Shown here: positions 24,421 to 31,376 of the stretch, piece by piece
Layout: the number at the start of each line of letters is the position of its first letter
Numbering within the stretch: position 1 is the first letter of the stretch
Source: an uncultured Clostridia bacterium
GTDB taxonomy: Bacteria > Bacillota > Clostridia > Christensenellales > Aristaeellaceae
Direction: 5' to 3'
Assembly (NCBI GenBank): GCA_934621485.1
Contig: CAKTUS010000026.1
Coordinates: 1 to 31,849 of the forward strand
Length of the DNA: 31,849 nt
Translations under genes and position numbers: made by a program
The notes under the pieces: model-generated
What the model was told of the DNA's origin: nothing
Seen by the model: only the letters and a program-made list of their open reading frames with translations
The model's database searches: none

Positions 24421-25326
24421 ATGCAAACCCCCACCATCGATATCAGCCGCCAGCTGCGCGCCACCCGCAGGCGTGAAAACCTGTCCGGCTATCTGTTCAT
24501 GGCCCCGGCCCTGCTGTTCTTCTTCGGCTTTGTGGTTTTTCCCATGGTTATGTGCCTGGTGAACAGCGCCTTCAACTACACCATGTCCGATTTCACCTTC
24601 ATCGGCCTGAGCAACTATGTCAAGCTGTTTCAGGACGCAAAATTCGGCGTTTCCTTTCTCAACACCATGATCATCGTGCTTGTCAGCGTGCCCTTCACCT
24701 GCTTTTTTTCGCTGTGGGTCGCCTCGCTTATCTATAAAATGAAGGATCTCTACACCTCCTTCTTCCGCTGTGTGTTTTACCTGCCGGTGGTAACGGGCTC
24801 CGTGGCGGTAACGGTGGTGTGGAAGTGGATGTTCAACCCCTACTACGGCCTGCTCAATTACGTGTTTCAGGCGCTGGGCGTCATCAGCAAAAATCTGAAC
24901 TGGCTGGGCAGCACCGATACGGCGCTGGGCTGCATCATCACCATTTTGCTCACCACCTCCATCGGCCAGCCCATCGTGCTGTACGTATCGGCCCTGAGCA
25001 ATGTGGACCACTCCCTGGTGGAAGCGGCCCAGGTGGACGGCGCTACCAACCTGCAAACCTTCTGGCGGATTCAGTGGCCCCAGATTATGCCCACCACCCT
25101 GTACATTCTGATTATTACCACCATCAACAGCTTCCAGTGCTTTGCCCTGATCGATTTGCTCACCTCCGGCGGGCCTAAGGATTCCACCCTCACCATCATG
25201 TACTACATTTATCACAACGCCATCAAGCTGAACAACTTTGGCTATGGCTGCGCCATGGGCATCATTCTGGCCGTTATCATCGCCATTTTCAGCGCGCTGC
25301 AATTCCGGCTGGCCAAGAGTCATTGA
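24421..25326 (+). CDS. ABC sugar permease, MalF/UgpA type
   Basis: This 301-residue inner-membrane half of the importer has six hydrophobic segments, the first LFMAPALLFFFGFVVFPMVM. The EAA loop, which contacts the ATPase, reads EAAQVDGATNLQTFWRIQWP near 210-230. Start and length are normal, with AAGGAGG nine bases before the ATG. It pairs with the next gene, 16 bp downstream. No ATPase gene is in the operon, so a shared MsmX-like ATPase encoded elsewhere is expected. Confidence 0.93.
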   Translation: MQTPTIDISRQLRATRRRENLSGYLFMAPALLFFFGFVVFPMVMCLVNSAFNYTMSDFTFIGLSNYVKLFQDAKFGVSFLNTMIIVLVSVPFTCFFSLWVASLIYKMKDLYTSFFRCVFYLPVVTGSVAVTVVWKWMFNPYYGLLNYVFQALGVISKNLNWLGSTDTALGCIITILLTTSIGQPIVLYVSALSNVDHSLVEAAQVDGATNLQTFWRIQWPQIMPTTLYILIITTINSFQCFALIDLLTSGGPKDSTLTIMYYIYHNAIKLNNFGYGCAMGIILAVIIAIFSALQFRLAKSH

Positions 25327-25342
25327 AGGGAGGCGCTGGTTC

Positions 25343-26176
25343 ATGAATCACAGCGTTGAAAAAACCTCGATTTACAAAGTGATTGGCGTCATTGTGCTGG
25401 TTGTTCTGGCCCTGCTGATGCTCTTTCCCCTGTACTGGATTATTACCGGCTCGTTTAAGGATGCACGCACCATCAATTCCCGCACGCCCAGCTTTTTTCT
25501 GACGGATCCAACCAATGCCAACTATGTGAAGCTGTTTACCAAGCCTGCCTGGGCCTGGCTGGGCAACACGGTGTTCATCTGCGTGGCGGCCATGCTGCTT
25601 ACCTGCCTGTGCGCTTCCATGGGCGGCTACGCCCTGGCCAAGAAAAAATTTGTGGGCCGCGGCGTTATCTTCAGCGTATTTGTGGCCGCCATGGCGCTGC
25701 CCAAGCAGGTAATCATGATTCCCCTGCTGAAGGAAATGGCCTGGCTGAACCTGCACAACACCCTGTGGTCCGTCATTTTTCCCACGGTGGGCTGGCCCTT
25801 CGGCGTGTTCCTGATGAAGCAGTTTTCCGAGAACATTCCCGACGAGATGCTGGAAGCCGCCCGTATTGACGGCGCAGGCGAGGCCCGCACCTTTGTGGAA
25901 ATCGTTTTTCCCATGATCAAGCCCGGTGTAGGCGCTTTGGCCATCTTCACCTTCATCACCGCCTGGAACGATTACTTTTTGCAGCTTATCATGCTCAACT
26001 CCATGAGCAAGCTCACCATTTCCCTTGGCATTGCCAAAATGCAGGCGGAAGCCAGCACTGATTTTGGCCTCATCATGGCCGGCGCTACCCTGGCCAGCGT
26101 GCCCATCATCACCATTTTCCTCATCTTCCAGAAGTACTTCACCCGCGGCATTACCATGGGCGCGGTGAAAGGCTGA
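25343..26176 (+). CDS. ABC sugar permease, MalG/UgpE type
   Basis: This 277-residue second membrane subunit opens with VIGVIVLVVLALLMLFPLYW and has the MalG-like ITGSFKDARTIN loop after the first helix. The EAA loop EAARIDGAGEARTFVEIVFP lies near 170-190. The ending FTRGITMGAVKG is the common tail of this family. AGGGAGG lies upstream of the ATG at 25343; a longer frame to 25238 would overlap the first permease. It is followed by nanA after 23 bp. Confidence 0.93.
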   Translation: MNHSVEKTSIYKVIGVIVLVVLALLMLFPLYWIITGSFKDARTINSRTPSFFLTDPTNANYVKLFTKPAWAWLGNTVFICVAAMLLTCLCASMGGYALAKKKFVGRGVIFSVFVAAMALPKQVIMIPLLKEMAWLNLHNTLWSVIFPTVGWPFGVFLMKQFSENIPDEMLEAARIDGAGEARTFVEIVFPMIKPGVGALAIFTFITAWNDYFLQLIMLNSMSKLTISLGIAKMQAEASTDFGLIMAGATLASVPIITIFLIFQKYFTRGITMGAVKG

Positions 26177-26199
26177 TAACACGAAAGGGGTTTTTGTTC

Positions 26200-27117
26200 A
26201 TGGCTCGAATGGAAAAATACGCAGGCGTAATTCCCGCCTTTTACGCCTGCTATGACGAAAGCGGCGCCGTCAGTGCGGATCGCACCCGCGCTTTGGCACG
26301 CCATCTGGTAAACAAGGGCGTGAAGGGGCTGTATGTAGGCGGTTCCTCCGGTGAGTGCATTTATCTGGAAAAGGAAGAGCGTATGGCCATTCTGGAAGCG
26401 GTCATGGCAGAGGTGAAGGGCCGGTGCACCGTCATCGCGCATGTGGCCTGCAACAACACCGCGGAAAGCTGCCAGCTGGCCCGCCATGCCGAAAGCCTGG
26501 GGGTAGACGCTATCGCCGCCATTCCTCCCATCTATTTCCATCTGCCGGATTATGCCATCGCGGCCTATTGGAATGATATTTCCGCCGCCGCGCCCCATAC
26601 GGATTTTATCATCTACAATATTCCCCAACTGGCGGGCACGGCGCTGACCCTGCCCCTGCTGCGGAAAATGCGCCAAAATCCCCGGGTGGTCGGCGTGAAA
26701 AACTCCTCCATGCCTACCCAGGATATTCAAATGTTCAAAGCCGAGGGCGGCGAAGGCTTCGTGGTCTTTAACGGTCCGGATGAACAGTTTGTGGCGGGAC
26801 GCGCCATTGGCGCAGACGGCGGCATTGGCGGCACCTACGCCGTTATGCCGGAATTGTACCTGAAAATGGACGAACATCTCCGGGCCGGGCAGGTGGACGA
26901 AGCCCGCGAGGTGCAGTATGCCGCGAACGAAATCATTTACGCGCTGTGCGCCTGTCACGGCAACCTGTACGCCGCCATGAAGGCCGTATTGGCCCTGCGG
27001 GAAGGGCTGGACCTGGGCGGCGTGCGCAAGCCGCTCCCTGCCCTGGTTGACGGCGACCTGCCCCAGGTGAAAAAGTGCGCCGCCATGATCGACGAGGCTC
27101 TGCGACGGTTTTGCTGA
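26200..27117 (+). CDS. nanA: N-acetylneuraminate lyase
   Basis: This 305-residue class I aldolase of the DapA/NanA family splits Neu5Ac into ManNAc and pyruvate. The pyruvate-binding GGSSGE is at 47-52, the catalytic tyrosine Y139 in YNIP and the Schiff-base lysine K167 in VGVKNSS; E. coli NanA has these at nearly the same positions. FNGPDEQFVAGRAIGADGGIGGTY (190-213) is the sugar-acid region that separates NanA from DapA. The ATG at 26200 is preferred over TTG at 26194, because AAAGGGG then stands at a normal distance. It is the last gene of the transport operon. Confidence 0.93.
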   Translation: MARMEKYAGVIPAFYACYDESGAVSADRTRALARHLVNKGVKGLYVGGSSGECIYLEKEERMAILEAVMAEVKGRCTVIAHVACNNTAESCQLARHAESLGVDAIAAIPPIYFHLPDYAIAAYWNDISAAAPHTDFIIYNIPQLAGTALTLPLLRKMRQNPRVVGVKNSSMPTQDIQMFKAEGGEGFVVFNGPDEQFVAGRAIGADGGIGGTYAVMPELYLKMDEHLRAGQVDEAREVQYAANEIIYALCACHGNLYAAMKAVLALREGLDLGGVRKPLPALVDGDLPQVKKCAAMIDEALRRFC

Positions 27118-27551
27118 CGAGAAGCGCTTTTTGCCCGTTCACAGCGGCCTGTAGGGCGGCAAAGGGCGACAGAGGAAACCCGGCAATTTCCAAAAGCCAT
27201 CGGGTATGCCGTTCGTTTCGGAAACAGCTTCGAAGGGTTTTTGACGCCACACAGAGTTTTTCGATAGACTATCGCTGCGCTTTGCGCGATGATCAGACTG
27301 GCGAATTTTCATAGGAGTGACCGCATCTGCGAACGTCTCCACGCCGAAGGAAAGCGGGTACCCCGTGGGCACAACTGCATGGGCGGTTAACGCCTGCAGA
27401 TGGGGACAGGAGACTGCGGCCGTTTTGTCCTCCGACGGCCAAGCTGCCCCCGCCGTTTCCTGCACTGCCACTTTCTGCCGAAAGCCGCGCTTTGCCTGCT
27501 CGCCTGCGGCTCACCGGGCGGCAAAGCGCGTAAGCCTTGCGGCGCAAGGCT

Positions 27552-27709
27552 CAGGCCGCTGACAAAGTGGAGGTGCAGGAGGCAGTACCACCTGCCGGGG
27601 TTTTAAGGGCGGAGACCCTAAGCCTTGCGGCGTAACGCATTTCCCGCAAACCAACGTAGCCGTGCGCACGGGCGCGCTCTCTCGTAGAGGTTTTTTCGAC
27701 AGTCTGCGG
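27552..27709 (-). mobile_element. X element, copy 2 (minus orientation)
   Basis: This 158-bp unit is inverted relative to copy 1. On the minus strand it begins CGCAGACTGTCGAAAAAACC and ends CTTTGTCAGCGGCCTG. It sits between hairpins AGCCTTGC/GCAAGGCT (27533-27551) and CTTGC/GCAAG (27711-27723). In sister repeats at 20581 and 31585 this hairpin is single and uninterrupted, so X appears to have entered it and doubled it. It encodes no protein. Confidence 0.6.
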
Positions 27710-27817
27710 CCTTGCTGCGCAAGACTGCCGAACCAGGCGGCGTGTACGCCGGGTTCGCAATGAAAATCGGAGGGCTGCGGCCCTCCGATGCCTCCCAGGG
27801 GTTTTTCGACAGTCTGC

Positions 27818-27842
27818 GGCCGCGCTTTGCGCGGCCCTTTTT
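27818..27842 (+). terminator. Terminator at the right end of repeat locus C
   Basis: GGCCGCGC (27818-27825) and GCGCGGCC (27829-27836) with loop TTT are followed by CTTTTT. It lies 27 bp before the esterase ATG, so transcripts from the nan operon should stop here and the esterase needs its own promoter or read-through. Confidence 0.7.
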
Positions 27843-27868
27843 CTTCACTTGGAAAGGAGATTTTCACT

Positions 27869-28522
27869 ATGGAACTGAAAAACAGCGTTGTGAACTTTTT
27901 GGGAGACAGCATCACCTTTGGCGTGGGCGCAAGCTGCGAAAGCAACCGCTTTACCGATGTGCTCTGCTGGCTTTACGGCTTGAAAAGGGCTAACAACTAC
28001 GGCGTTTCAGGCTCCCGCATTGCCCGCCAGCTGCGGGTAACGGACGCGGAGTACGACCGGGATTACTGCCTGCGAATGGAGGAAATGGAAGCAAGCGCCG
28101 ATGCAGTGGTGGTGTTTGGCGGTACCAACGATTACGGCCATGGCGAAGCGCCTCTGGGCGTTTCTTCCGACCGCACCCCGGATACCTTCTATGGCGCCTG
28201 CCACTACCTGATGGATGGCCTGCTGACCCGTTACACCGGCAAGCCGGTGGTCATTGTAACCCCGCTGCACCGGCTGGGTGAGGACAATCCCTACGGCGAC
28301 CGCAAGCCTCTGAGCGTAGCGCCGCTCAGCGTCTACCGCAAGATTTTGCTGGAGGTGGCCGCCTATTACGCCCTGCCGGTATTGGACCTGTACGCTACCA
28401 GCGGCATCCAGCCCGCCAACGAAACCTGCCGTCTGCGTTTATGTCCGGATGGGCTGCATCCCAGCGACGAAGGCCATGCGCTCATCGCCCGGCGCATCGG
28501 CGAATTTCTCAAAACCCTGTGA
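27869..28522 (+). CDS. SGNH/GDSL-type esterase
   Basis: This 217-residue hydrolase carries the four SGNH blocks: GDSITFG with S14, the oxyanion glycine in GVSGS (45-49), GGTND with N87, and DGLHPS with D194 and H197. There is no signal peptide, so it is cytosolic. Members deacylate sugars, lipids or peptides. The nearby lyase suggests removal of O-acetyl groups from sialic acids, but this is inference; a terminator and 750 bp of repeats separate them. AAAGGAG precedes the ATG at 27869; the longer frame to 27788 only translates the repeat. Confidence 0.85.
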   Translation: MELKNSVVNFLGDSITFGVGASCESNRFTDVLCWLYGLKRANNYGVSGSRIARQLRVTDAEYDRDYCLRMEEMEASADAVVVFGGTNDYGHGEAPLGVSSDRTPDTFYGACHYLMDGLLTRYTGKPVVIVTPLHRLGEDNPYGDRKPLSVAPLSVYRKILLEVAAYYALPVLDLYATSGIQPANETCRLRLCPDGLHPSDEGHALIARRIGEFLKTL

Positions 28523-28551
28523 TTGCTTTTTGGGTCAAAACAGGTTATGAT
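28523..28551 (+). promoter_or_regulatory. Promoter candidate of ybaB-recR
   Basis: TTGCTT (28523-28528) and TATGAT (28546-28551) are 17 bp apart, directly behind the esterase stop codon. The -10 is good and the -35 weak. The leader to ybaB would be about 120 bases long. Confidence 0.45.
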
Positions 28552-28567
28552 AAGGAACGATATCTGA

Positions 28568-28626
28568 TGTTCCGGCGGCCCGATTCGCAGGGAAGGCCAT
28601 GCCCGTCTTGCGGCCGCTCTGAAACA
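28568..28626 (+). other. Inverted-repeat structure in the ybaB leader
   Basis: TGTT (28568-28571) with AACA (28623-28626), and GCGGCC (28575-28580) with GGCCGC (28612-28617), can form a stem with internal loop around a smaller GGC-CAT-GCC hairpin. SRP RNA genes are sometimes close to recR, but the conserved GGAAGGAAGC core is missing, so the role is unknown. Confidence 0.35.
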
Positions 28627-28675
28627 AAGCGTATTCATTGGCAACCCAGTTCACGAAGAAAGGATGATTTTTTTC

Positions 28676-29026
28676 ATGGCAAAGAACCATTTTAACGGCT
28701 TTGGCGGCGGTTTTCCCGGTGGCGGCAACATGCAGCAGCTCATGCGCCAGGCTCAAAAGCTTCAGGAGCAGATGACCAAGGCCCAGGAAGAATTGGAGGA
28801 ACGGGAATACACCGCCCAGGCCGGCGGCGGCATGGTGACCGTCACCGTCAGCGGCAAAAACACTTTGAAGTCTCTGGAGATTAAGCCGGAATGTGTGGAC
28901 CCGGATGATGTGGAAATGCTTCAGGACATGATTCTGGCTGCGGTAAACGAAGCCCTTCGCACGGCTGAAGAAACCCGCAGCAATGAAATGTCCAAGCTGG
29001 CCCCCGGCATGGGCGGCATGTTCTAA
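28676..29026 (+). CDS. ybaB: YbaB/EbfC family nucleoid-associated protein
   Basis: This 116-residue DNA-binding protein forms tweezer-like dimers in its family. A glycine-rich start (FNGFGGGFPGGGNM) leads to the helical QQLMRQAQKLQEQMTKAQEEL and the conserved beta segment GGGMVTVTVSGKNTLKSLEIKPE. The ending GMGGMF is typical. The ATG at 28676 follows AAAGGA and matches the family start. It lies three bases before recR, the usual partner. The common upstream gene dnaX is absent here; the esterase and a repeat lie there instead. Confidence 0.93.
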   Translation: MAKNHFNGFGGGFPGGGNMQQLMRQAQKLQEQMTKAQEELEEREYTAQAGGGMVTVTVSGKNTLKSLEIKPECVDPDDVEMLQDMILAAVNEALRTAEETRSNEMSKLAPGMGGMF

Positions 29027-29029
29027 GCC

Positions 29030-29629
29030 ATGGCTCAGCAGCTTGAACCCATTGCGCGCATGGTGACCCAGCTTTCCCGCTTGCCCGGCATTGGACACAA
29101 AAGCGCCCAGCGCCTGGCCTATCACATCATCAGCATGCCGCTGGAGGATGTGAAGGAGCTGGCCGGGGCGCTGTACCAGGGCCGCAAGGCCATTCGCTAT
29201 TGCCGGGTATGCGGCAACTATGCAACAGATGATTTGTGCGAAATTTGCGCCAATCCACGGCGGCAAAACGGGCAGATTTGCGTAGTACGCGACCCGCGCG
29301 ATGTGGCGGCCATTGAGCGCATGCACGACTTTGAAGGCTCTTATCATGTGCTGCACGGCACCCTGTCTCCCATGGACGGCGTTGGGCCGGAGGATATCCG
29401 GATTCGCGAGCTGCTGTCCCGCTTGCAGGATGATACGGTGAAGGAGGTCATTTTGGCCACCAATCCGGATATCGAGGGGGAGGCCACTGCCGCTTATATC
29501 GCCCGGCTGATTAAGCCCATGGGCGTAAAGGTTACCCGCATTGCTCATGGCGTGCCTGTCGGCAGCGATTTGGAATACGCCGACGAAATTACCCTTTCCA
29601 AAGCCATGGAGGGCCGCCGGGAAATGTAA
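29030..29629 (+). CDS. recR: Recombination mediator RecR
   Basis: This 199-residue protein of the RecFOR pathway helps load RecA at single-strand gaps. It has the helix-hairpin-helix LSRLPGIGHKSAQRLAYHI near 15-33, a four-cysteine zinc site (CRVCGN...CEIC), a Toprim domain opening CVVRDPRDVAAIE and the SPMDGVGPEDIRI segment. Length is standard. The start is three bases after the ybaB stop with a weak ribosome site, so it is probably coupled to ybaB translation. A terminator follows at 29779. Confidence 0.97.
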   Translation: MAQQLEPIARMVTQLSRLPGIGHKSAQRLAYHIISMPLEDVKELAGALYQGRKAIRYCRVCGNYATDDLCEICANPRRQNGQICVVRDPRDVAAIERMHDFEGSYHVLHGTLSPMDGVGPEDIRIRELLSRLQDDTVKEVILATNPDIEGEATAAYIARLIKPMGVKVTRIAHGVPVGSDLEYADEITLSKAMEGRREM

Positions 29630-29778
29630 AAAATCCTGCTGAAAAGCCGGACGACATTCAGGATGGCAATCACGGTTCTCGGAAAACGCATTGCCGGCCG
29701 TTTGGCTTCTTTCGTTTGCCTTTGCGCAAAGCCGACGTTGCAAAGTCCTGCGCGCTCGTTTCGGCAGCCTTCTCCTTA

Positions 29779-29828
29779 CGCCCTTTTCGCAGGCAATCCG
29801 AAGCCGCGTACCCAAAGGGCGTTTTTTT
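29779..29828 (+). terminator. Terminator of ybaB-recR
   Basis: CGCCCTTT (29779-29786) pairs with AAAGGGCG (29814-29821), followed by seven T. The lead-in CCTTACG and the loop resemble the CTTTGCC palindrome of the intergenic repeats, so this may be a decayed copy serving as terminator. The rest of 29630-29892 shows no gene and no good promoter. Confidence 0.75.
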
Positions 29829-29892
29829 GATGATTTGTTTGACTGCGCCAATGGATAGCCGCGCTGCTATTGGGGAAAGGATTTTTGCTTTC

Positions 29893-31251
29893 ATGATGAA
29901 TTTGCAACCTGCTCAGCAACTGACGCTGGGCCTGCTTTTGTTATGCGCTCTGCTGCTGACTGCGCTGCTTGTGCTGGCGGCCGCCTCAAACCGCCGGGCG
30001 CGCCGCGCGCCGCAGCGGCTATTGGAGGAATTGAACGCCCTGGAAGACGGTCTGGCCGACCAGGATGCTCGCCAGCGGGAAGAATTGGCCCGCAGCTTGT
30101 ACCAGATGAACGAGAGCCTGGTCAACACCTTTGGCAGCGTCAGCCGCTCCCAGGGCGAGCAGGTGAACGCGCTCATCCGCCAAAGTCACGACAACGCCCA
30201 GGCTTTCGACCTGCGGCAACAGGGCATGCAGCGCATTGCCGATGAAAGCCTGCGCCGCATGGAAACCCGTGTGCAGGGCGTGGAGACACGCATGGACGCT
30301 TTGCGCCAGGCCATGGAGGAAAGCCTGCGTCTGCTGCGGGAGGACAACGCTCAAAAGCTGTCCGAAATGCGGCGCACCGTGGATGAAAAGCTAAACGACA
30401 CCCTGGAAAAGCGGCTGAGCGCCAGCTTCTCCCAAGTGAGCGAACGGCTGGAGCAGGTGTACCGTTCTCTGGGAGAAATGCACAGCCTGGCCGCCGGGGT
30501 AGGCGATTTGAAGCGCATGCTGGGCAATGTGAAAACTCGGGGTGTCTGGGGCGAAATTCAGCTGGGCGCGCTACTGGAGCAGGCCCTTACCGACACCCAG
30601 TATCAGCGCAATGTAGCCGTAGTGCCCGGCAGCGCCGAACGGGTGGAGTTTGCGGTTTGCCTGCCGGGGCGGGAGGGCGGCGTGGTTTACCTGCCCATTG
30701 ACAGCAAGTTTCCCCAGGAGGATTATGCCCGCCTGACCCAGGCCAGCGAACAGGGAGACGCCGCCGCCGTAGAGGCTGCCCAAAAGGCTCTGATGAACGC
30801 TGTGCGCACCGAGGCAAAGCGTATCGGAAAGTATATTGCTCCGCCTCACACCACCGATTTTGCCGTGATGTTCCTGCCGCTGGAAAGCCTGTATGCCGAG
30901 ATCATGCGCCATGCTCAGCTGGTAGAGGGGCTTCAGCGGGAGCAACGAGTGCTCATTTCCGGCCCCAGCACCCTGCTGGCCCTGCTTAACAGCCTGCAAA
31001 TGGGCTTTCGCACGTTGGCCATCGAGCAGCGCTCCGCTGAGGTATGGAAGCTGCTGGGAGCCGTCAAGGGTGATTTTGGCAGCTTTGCGGCGCTGCTGCA
31101 AAAAACTCAGGAAAAGCTGCAACAGGCTACCGACAGCATTGACACCGCTTTTGTAAAGACCCGTACCATCGAAAAGCGGCTTCGCCGGGTGGAAACCCTG
31201 GAGGGTGAGGAAGCCCAAAAATGGCTAAACGACGGAGACGCTTCGTCCTAA
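29893..31251 (+). CDS. rmuC: RmuC family DNA recombination protein
   Basis: This 452-residue protein has an N-terminal membrane helix (LTLGLLLLCALLLTALLVLAA), a long coiled coil (about 35-200) and the RmuC nuclease-like domain with GVWGEIQLGALLEQAL and YLPIDSKFPQEDY. RmuC limits inversions at short inverted repeats in E. coli, which is notable beside inverted repeats, though no link is shown. ATG codons at 29893 and 29896 are both possible; AAAGGA lies upstream. Its role is inferred from the family only. Confidence 0.9.
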   Translation: MMNLQPAQQLTLGLLLLCALLLTALLVLAAASNRRARRAPQRLLEELNALEDGLADQDARQREELARSLYQMNESLVNTFGSVSRSQGEQVNALIRQSHDNAQAFDLRQQGMQRIADESLRRMETRVQGVETRMDALRQAMEESLRLLREDNAQKLSEMRRTVDEKLNDTLEKRLSASFSQVSERLEQVYRSLGEMHSLAAGVGDLKRMLGNVKTRGVWGEIQLGALLEQALTDTQYQRNVAVVPGSAERVEFAVCLPGREGGVVYLPIDSKFPQEDYARLTQASEQGDAAAVEAAQKALMNAVRTEAKRIGKYIAPPHTTDFAVMFLPLESLYAEIMRHAQLVEGLQREQRVLISGPSTLLALLNSLQMGFRTLAIEQRSAEVWKLLGAVKGDFGSFAALLQKTQEKLQQATDSIDTAFVKTRTIEKRLRRVETLEGEEAQKWLNDGDASS

Positions 31252-31376
31252 TTGCGCTTGGCAATCTGTCAGGGAAAGCCTTCCAAACCTGGTTTCTCAA
31301 ATCATCCTGCCGGCCAAAAGCCTGAGGAACATAACGCGCGTTATGAAAGCAGCGCATGGCGCGCTGTTTCCAGGCC
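31252..31376. other. Gene-free spacer with two palindromes
   Basis: A perfect 14-base palindrome ATAACGCGCGTTAT (31331-31344) and a hairpin with arms CAGCGC (31350-31355) and GCGCTG (31361-31366) follow rmuC. Neither has a T run. No clear rmuC terminator and no gene are seen. Confidence 0.5.

Larger units (their letters stand above)
27120..27842 (-). repeat. Composite hairpin repeat locus C (minus orientation)
   Basis: This 750-bp gene-free region between nanA and the esterase is a mosaic of the modules seen at 20444-20854, inverted. Left part: a decayed CTTTGCC-type palindrome (27124-27168), a decayed module end TTTTTCGATAGACT (27258) with hairpin ATCGC...GCGAT, and an isolated hairpin (27375-27399). 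Right part: the CTTTGCC palindrome (27487-27529), the CCTTGC hairpin, module X, a second CCTTGC hairpin, a GGTTCG-type hairpin and the perfect 24-base ATCGGAGGGC hairpin (27766-27789), identical to the inverted form of 20499-20522. It ends in a terminator. Confidence 0.8.

Noticed and set aside
27317..27562. Small proteins read from the repeat regions (also at 5-199, 20400-20765, 31252-31625)
   Set aside because: These frames translate the palindromic repeats in several frames, lack ribosome sites and show no family; they are by-products of GC-rich repeats.
28552..28675. Possible SRP (4.5S/scRNA) gene before ybaB-recR
   Set aside because: SRP RNA genes are sometimes near recR, but the conserved GGAAGGAAGC-type core is absent; only a loose inverted-repeat structure is seen.
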